Part shown: positions 31,181 to 35,432 of the stretch, piece after piece
Layout: every line of letters begins with the position of its first letter
Numbering within the stretch: position 1 is the stretch's first letter
DNA from: WTAW01 sp964406575
Lineage (GTDB): Bacteria; Acidobacteriota; Aminicenantia; Aminicenantales; Aminicenantaceae
Assembly: GCA_964406575.1 (NCBI GenBank)
Contig: CAYOSH010000039.1
Location: forward strand, 1 to 35,432
Direction of reading: 5' to 3'
Length of the DNA: 35,432 nt
Program-made: the position numbers and the translations under genes
Notes under the pieces: model-generated
The model's database searches: none
Told to the model about the DNA's origin: nothing
Seen by the model: the letters and a program-made list of their open reading frames with translations, nothing else

Positions 31181-32260
31181 ATGGAAATCTCTGATTTCAG
31201 GTTCATTCTGACAGAAGAGTGTAATTATAGCTGTTCGTATTGTTACCAGACGAGAGCCGCAAAAACCATTGATATATCCACACTTGAAAGAGCCTTAGAT
31301 TTTTTCTTCCCCTTTTTATCGGAGCAATGCCTCATAGCCTTTACCGGTGGGGAACCCCTTCTTGCTTTTGATCGGATAAGACAAGCCGTAGACTTCATTC
31401 AATTTAAAAACAAAACATTCAACAAACAACTCCAATATAATATCACGACGAATGGGAGTCTTATCGACGATGGTATTTTGGAGTTTCTGAATCAGAATGC
31501 ATTTTCTGTTTGGTTGAGCTTTGATGGAGATGCCCAGGATATATCCAGAAAAAAGGGAAGTCACAGGCAGATTGTCTCAGTCATGGAAAAATTATTGGAA
31601 AGTTCGAATATCGATTTTGTAACCAACAGCGTATTTACTCAGGAAACGGTTGGACATCTCTCAAGATCGATCCGATCCCTCCTGGAATTCGGCGTTCCGG
31701 ATATCCATCTTGCCCTTAATACGATTCCGTCCTGGAGCGAGTCATCACTTCAACAATTAAGGGAAGAACTTTTAGCTGTGAGTGAATTAATTCTCCCATA
31801 CTATGAAAGAACAAAAACCTTCGCCCTGTCATTTTTTAGGAAAGATGTTGAGAAAAGTGTCTTTTCATGCACCGCTGGTGATGACCGAATGGCATTGGCT
31901 CCTGATGGGAAACTTTGGGGTTGCTACCTCTTTCCTGAATTATTCAAAGGAAGGGAGGGAAATCCCGAATTTAACAAGTATTGTTTTGGACAGCTTGATT
32001 CTTTTAGTAAGAACCATGAAAAAATTTATCCTGAAGTCCGTGAAAATTATTCAGAACTGCATATGGATAATTTTCACACCGATAATTGCTCTTGTCATGA
32101 TTGTTCTGATCTATTAGAGTGCTCAGCCTGTCCTGTGGATGCGGCGTTATCCACTTCCATACTGGGGAAAATCCCTATTTGGGCCTGCGAAATAAAAAAA
32201 ATCTTCAGGAATCGAAAGAAACTCTTCTGGGAAGAATTGGAAAGCATCGCACGGAGTTGA
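31181..32260 (+). CDS. Radical SAM/SPASM peptide maturase
   Basis: 359 residues. The radical SAM cluster motif is CNYSCSYC (Cys 14, 18, 21), followed by FTGGEPLLAF (54-63) and NITTNGSL (87-94). The C-terminus has a full SPASM cysteine set: Cys 230-x12-Gly-x4-Cys 248, then Cys 305-x2-Cys 308-x5-Cys 314-x2-Cys 317, and Cys 336, enough for two auxiliary 4Fe-4S clusters. SPASM enzymes such as AlbA, PqqE and anaerobic sulfatase maturases modify peptides by thioether, C-C or oxidative chemistry. No RRE-like N-terminal extension is visible: the CxxxCxxC starts at residue 14. The start codon has no Shine-Dalgarno and an in-frame stop lies directly before it, so yield should be low relative to the upstream peptide. 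No sulfatase is nearby. Confidence 0.88.
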   Translation: MEISDFRFILTEECNYSCSYCYQTRAAKTIDISTLERALDFFFPFLSEQCLIAFTGGEPLLAFDRIRQAVDFIQFKNKTFNKQLQYNITTNGSLIDDGILEFLNQNAFSVWLSFDGDAQDISRKKGSHRQIVSVMEKLLESSNIDFVTNSVFTQETVGHLSRSIRSLLEFGVPDIHLALNTIPSWSESSLQQLREELLAVSELILPYYERTKTFALSFFRKDVEKSVFSCTAGDDRMALAPDGKLWGCYLFPELFKGREGNPEFNKYCFGQLDSFSKNHEKIYPEVRENYSELHMDNFHTDNCSCHDCSDLLECSACPVDAALSTSILGKIPIWACEIKKIFRNRKKLFWEELESIARS

Positions 32261-32297
32261 GCATTGAATTTATGGATAGGGGATAATTCTCGAAGCC

Positions 32298-35200
32298 TTA
32301 ATTTAGATTTGAAAGTTGTGTTTTTGCATCATTTATCTCTTCCAGCCCAACATCAGAATTTTTCAAATAGTTGATAAACTTCGTATAATACTCAATCGCT
32401 CGATCATTAAGACCTTGATTTTGGTATATCTTACCAAGCTCATAAAAACTTTTTGTGTAGATATCCCCAAACTGCAGCTTCCCATATGTTAAGGAAATAA
32501 TTCTTTCGTAGTTCATTTTAGCGTTTTCCAAATCTCCCGTTCTCATATAAGCGAAAGCAATAGAATTGAGATAAAAAGCCTGGTCACCGAGCAAAAAAGC
32601 CTGGGAGGGTAGCAGCATAATGGATGCATTAAAGCTGTCGATTGCTTTCCGTGTATCTTCGGTCTTGAGAGCAATCCAGCCTACAAGGCTGTGATAATAC
32701 CTCATATGCTTTCTGTTTTCGGATTCTTCGATCAACATTTTTAATTCCGCAGATATCTTCTCTGCCTCTTCACTCTTGTTTAGTCTTAAATATATCAGTC
32801 CCTCTAAGTGAAGAGCTGATTTTTGTATATTTTTAAACTTGAATTCTACAGCAATCTCCAAAGCTCTGTTAATGGCCTCAAGTGCCTTATTAAGGTTCTT
32901 TAGCTGATAATTGATGTAGGCCAAAAACAAATGAAAATTTGCTTCGTCTTCTTTGAGATTGAATCTTTGCGTTATGGAAATCCCCGCATTGATATCGTTT
33001 AAACATCTCTCATACTGTCCCTTCAGTAGAAACAGCTGACTCAACCTTAATCTTCCTATAGATTGCGCGCTTGGGACGTCTGTTTGAAGCAATTTTTGAT
33101 ATTTTTCTTCTGCCTCACGGAATTGCTCTTTCAGGTGATAGATGATCCCTGTCAGTTCATCGTTTCGATAATCCTCAGCATCAAGGGAGTGAGCTTTTTC
33201 GGCTTCAAGAAGAGCGGCTTCATAGTTTCCTTCATAAAGATAAGTGTGGCTCAAATTCCTGTAATAGTAGACCTCACTGGAAAATATATCTTTATTGGCT
33301 TTTAGAATCCCCCTTGCTTGATCATACTTACCGGTTGCCATAAAGATGTAGGCGACATTGATACAAACCTCCTCAGATCTTCTTTTCGTTTCGAACACTC
33401 TGTTGTACCAAACTAATGCTTGGTCCCATTCTTCAAGATTGAGGTAGATCGCACCGAGCTTGAGCTTAGCGTCTTCATCATCTGGGTAAATATTCAAGAT
33501 TTCTTCGTAGGATTTTATGGCCTTTTCGTATGATTCTTCGACGATATTGAAGTATGTCCCCTGGATGTTAAAACGCTCCCTATCAGACACTCTTTCAGCG
33601 AGAGCCATAGCTTTTTCAAGATATCTTTTAGTTTCCTTTGTCTGCCCCAAATATCCGTAATTTATACCCATCAGACCATAAGCCGCGGCAAATTCCGGAT
33701 CGATTGCCACTGCCTTTTCTAGATTGTCTATACTTTCCTGGAATTTTTTTTCTCTATAGTATCTTTCACCCTGAAGATAATTGTCTAAGGCCTCGGGTGA
33801 TTTGGTCGTAATCTCCCCAATATTTTTGTCAATATCATTGGCTATCTCAATAGGAGTGAGATTTAGTTTTGATTTGACCCAGAGAGTGAGCTGGTCGATC
33901 AATTGATGAAAGCTTTCTTTTCCTAGGCCTTGAACCATTGTGGCGTCTAAAAATTCATTGGAATGAGCTGGAACTATCTGTGCAGTTATTCGGAAAGTTC
34001 CCCCCGATTGTGTGTATCCTCCCTGGATGAAATAGTCTATGTTTTCTTCGTCAGCAATTCGGTCGAGGATTTCTGATGAGTAATGCTCAGTGTTTGTTTT
34101 ATTTAGACTCATTAGAGTTTCAGATAGGCGATCGATGGTTAGGACACGCAAATATTGAGATTGTGCAAGGTCTGTCATCAAGATATCTTGTAGGGCGATC
34201 TGCCAATTATCCAGCTGGGGGTCTCCAGTGTTATTCCGAAAATTCAGAACAGTCACTGAAATTCTGCTGTCTTGCCCGGGGGGAGCTTCGACCTCTTTGT
34301 TACTCAGTTTCCACAGCAGAAATGACAGGACAAAAATGATCACAAAGGCTATTGCAGTCACGCGGTATTTAGCGATCCACTTAAATGCAGGAGAAGGCTT
34401 CTCCCTCTCTTTATGTTTATCCAGATCTTGAAGGAGATCATCAATATTTTGATACCGTTCATCCCTGTTCTTCTCCAAGCATTTTAATATAATCTTCTCA
34501 ATAAATTGGGGAATCTGAGGATTTGTTTTCGAGGGTTCGACAGGTTTTTCATATATATGTTTTGTGAAGTAGCCTTTGGTTGTTTTGGCTTCAAAGACCG
34601 GTTTTCCGGTCAGCATCTCATACATGATCGTGCCCAGTGCATAAATATCCGAACGATGATCAGCTCGTTCTCCTTTTGCCTGTTCCGGTGAGATATACTG
34701 GGGAGTGCCAAGTATTGTTCCAGGTGCTGAAGCCTCTTGAGCTTTGACCGCTTTTGCTAATCCAAAATCCATAACGTAAGCATTGCCACTTTTATCGATC
34801 ATGACATTGTGGGGTTTGAGATCCCGATGAATTATTCCCTTTTTATGGGCCGCTTTGAGCGCTTCGCATATGTCTTCTGAGATCTTTACAGCAGTCTCCA
34901 AGGTTAGGTTGCCGCTGGCCTGGATCAAATCTCTAAGACTCTGCCCTTTAATGTAGTCCATAGAAATGTATTTGATCCCTTCCACATCACCGATATCGTG
35001 GATACGGATCACATTTTCGTGTGATATGGATCTGGCCAGCAGAGTTTCTTTTTTAAAGCGTTCAATAAAGCGCTTGTTCCTGGAATGTTTGGGGCGAATA
35101 ACCTTGAGAGCGACAGTTGTTCCCAATTCATTATCCTCAGCCTTGTAGACTTTTCCCATGCCTCCTCGGCCGATCTCTTCGACGATGGTGTAACGCTTTC

Positions 35201-35381
35201 CGAAATGATCGCCTGGTTTGTAATGAATACGGTCTTTAGTGGATTGTGCTTGGTCAGGAGCGTAGGAAATAGTTTCGTCTTTTTCCTCGAGGGATGATCC
35301 ACACTTGCTGCAGTAATGGCTGTCGTCCGGATTGATAGAGAAACAATGCGGGCATTGGACGTTCTCCATCTTATTCCCCAT
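32298..35381 (-). CDS. Membrane Ser/Thr protein kinase with zinc ribbon, TolB-like domain and TPR tail
   Basis: 1027 residues. In order: a zinc ribbon (Cys 10, 13, 24, 27); a Hanks-type kinase domain (about 64-325) with GRGGMGKVY (71-79), Lys 93, HRDLKPHN (185-192), DFGLA (205-209) and SPEQ (231-234); one membrane helix (about 341-358); a TolB/FlgO-like domain (about 375-510, opening ISVTVLNFRNNTGDPQLDNW); and a long TPR array (about 525-1020). All catalytic residues are present, so it should be active, with kinase inside and TPR outside the membrane. The start may be ATG 35381 or ATG 35369 (GGGG seven bases upstream); the promoter at 35390-35418 places transcription within a few bases of 35381. 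Confidence 0.92.
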   Translation of the reverse strand: MGNKMENVQCPHCFSINPDDSHYCSKCGSSLEEKDETISYAPDQAQSTKDRIHYKPGDHFGKRYTIVEEIGRGGMGKVYKAEDNELGTTVALKVIRPKHSRNKRFIERFKKETLLARSISHENVIRIHDIGDVEGIKYISMDYIKGQSLRDLIQASGNLTLETAVKISEDICEALKAAHKKGIIHRDLKPHNVMIDKSGNAYVMDFGLAKAVKAQEASAPGTILGTPQYISPEQAKGERADHRSDIYALGTIMYEMLTGKPVFEAKTTKGYFTKHIYEKPVEPSKTNPQIPQFIEKIILKCLEKNRDERYQNIDDLLQDLDKHKEREKPSPAFKWIAKYRVTAIAFVIIFVLSFLLWKLSNKEVEAPPGQDSRISVTVLNFRNNTGDPQLDNWQIALQDILMTDLAQSQYLRVLTIDRLSETLMSLNKTNTEHYSSEILDRIADEENIDYFIQGGYTQSGGTFRITAQIVPAHSNEFLDATMVQGLGKESFHQLIDQLTLWVKSKLNLTPIEIANDIDKNIGEITTKSPEALDNYLQGERYYREKKFQESIDNLEKAVAIDPEFAAAYGLMGINYGYLGQTKETKRYLEKAMALAERVSDRERFNIQGTYFNIVEESYEKAIKSYEEILNIYPDDEDAKLKLGAIYLNLEEWDQALVWYNRVFETKRRSEEVCINVAYIFMATGKYDQARGILKANKDIFSSEVYYYRNLSHTYLYEGNYEAALLEAEKAHSLDAEDYRNDELTGIIYHLKEQFREAEEKYQKLLQTDVPSAQSIGRLRLSQLFLLKGQYERCLNDINAGISITQRFNLKEDEANFHLFLAYINYQLKNLNKALEAINRALEIAVEFKFKNIQKSALHLEGLIYLRLNKSEEAEKISAELKMLIEESENRKHMRYYHSLVGWIALKTEDTRKAIDSFNASIMLLPSQAFLLGDQAFYLNSIAFAYMRTGDLENAKMNYERIISLTYGKLQFGDIYTKSFYELGKIYQNQGLNDRAIEYYTKFINYLKNSDVGLEEINDAKTQLSNLN

Positions 35382-35389
35382 TGTTCATA

Positions 35390-35418
35390 ATGATAAAAAT
35401 AAACAGGGTGGAAGTCAA
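35390..35418 (-). promoter_or_regulatory. Promoter of the Ser/Thr kinase gene
   Basis: Minus strand: TTGACT, 17-bp spacer, TATCAT. Transcription would start near 35383, giving a leader of about 2 nt to the first ATG or about 14 nt to the second. Confidence 0.6.
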
Positions 35419-35432
35419 TCCAGGAATAAAAC

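Noticed and set aside
1..35432. CRISPR array, tRNA or rRNA genes
   Set aside because: No regularly spaced direct repeats, cloverleaf-like segments or rRNA conserved blocks were seen on either strand.

Overview
The window reads like a chromosomal piece of an uncultured, probably anaerobic, peptide- and sugar-fermenting bacterium. The two-FtsX-domain permease, the zinc-ribbon/kinase/TPR protein, the C69 dipeptidase and the beta-propeller remnant are a combination typical of Candidatus Aminicenantes (OP8) and relatives near Acidobacteriota. That placement is inference from gene content, not from a marker gene. A 100-N scaffold gap (2974-3073) shows it is an assembled draft. There is no rRNA, tRNA, CRISPR array, phage or intact transposase.

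Layout. 1-2375: large FtsX/MacB-type permease (minus, runs off the left edge). 2674-3253: a sigma-54 promoter driving a Tat-exported ATC-hydrolase-like protein that is split by the gap. 3440-5140: lipoprotein, then a minus-strand pair of ferritin-like diiron protein and SPL-type radical SAM enzyme. 5600-8342: beta-propeller remnant, sigma-54-driven TPR protein, lipoprotein, and a small ribbon-helix-helix-like protein with a palindrome over its own start. 9001-11677: aminotransferase, an internally deleted NhaC antiporter, and a lysine-6-dehydrogenase-like enzyme. 11887-19786: GH172 glycosidase, fucose-isomerase-like enzyme, RbsABC-type sugar importer and a FucO-like iron alcohol dehydrogenase, together a probable pentose/deoxysugar (perhaps D-arabinose) utilisation locus. 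20079-21626: glutamine-synthetase-like enzyme.

22128-28997 is a compact minus-strand gene group: type II PLP lyase, DUF1611 (DgcN-like) protein, a fusion of a PP-loop ATP pyrophosphatase to a creatininase-family amidohydrolase, and an enolase-superfamily dipeptide epimerase, followed by a NIF3-family protein. It is transcribed divergently from a C69 dipeptidase (29285-30877) out of one short promoter region. This suggests peptide/glutamate stereochemistry or muropeptide metabolism.

30945-32260 is a candidate RiPP unit: a 64-residue peptide with its own promoter and strong ribosome-binding site, followed by a radical SAM/SPASM maturase. 32298-35381 is a membrane Ser/Thr kinase with a TPR tail, apparently expressed from a nearly leaderless transcript.

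Mobile and repeat content: two copies of a MITE-like element with 21-bp terminal inverted repeats (one truncated) lie in inverted orientation around the dehydrogenase/glutamine-synthetase pair. A second family of 72-80 bp inverted-repeat elements sits in three intergenic regions. Three gene remnants (beta-propeller, NhaC, M19 dipeptidase) point to ongoing gene decay. Sigma-70-like promoters with 17-bp spacers can be read in front of many transcription units; two genes instead have near-consensus sigma-54 sites.
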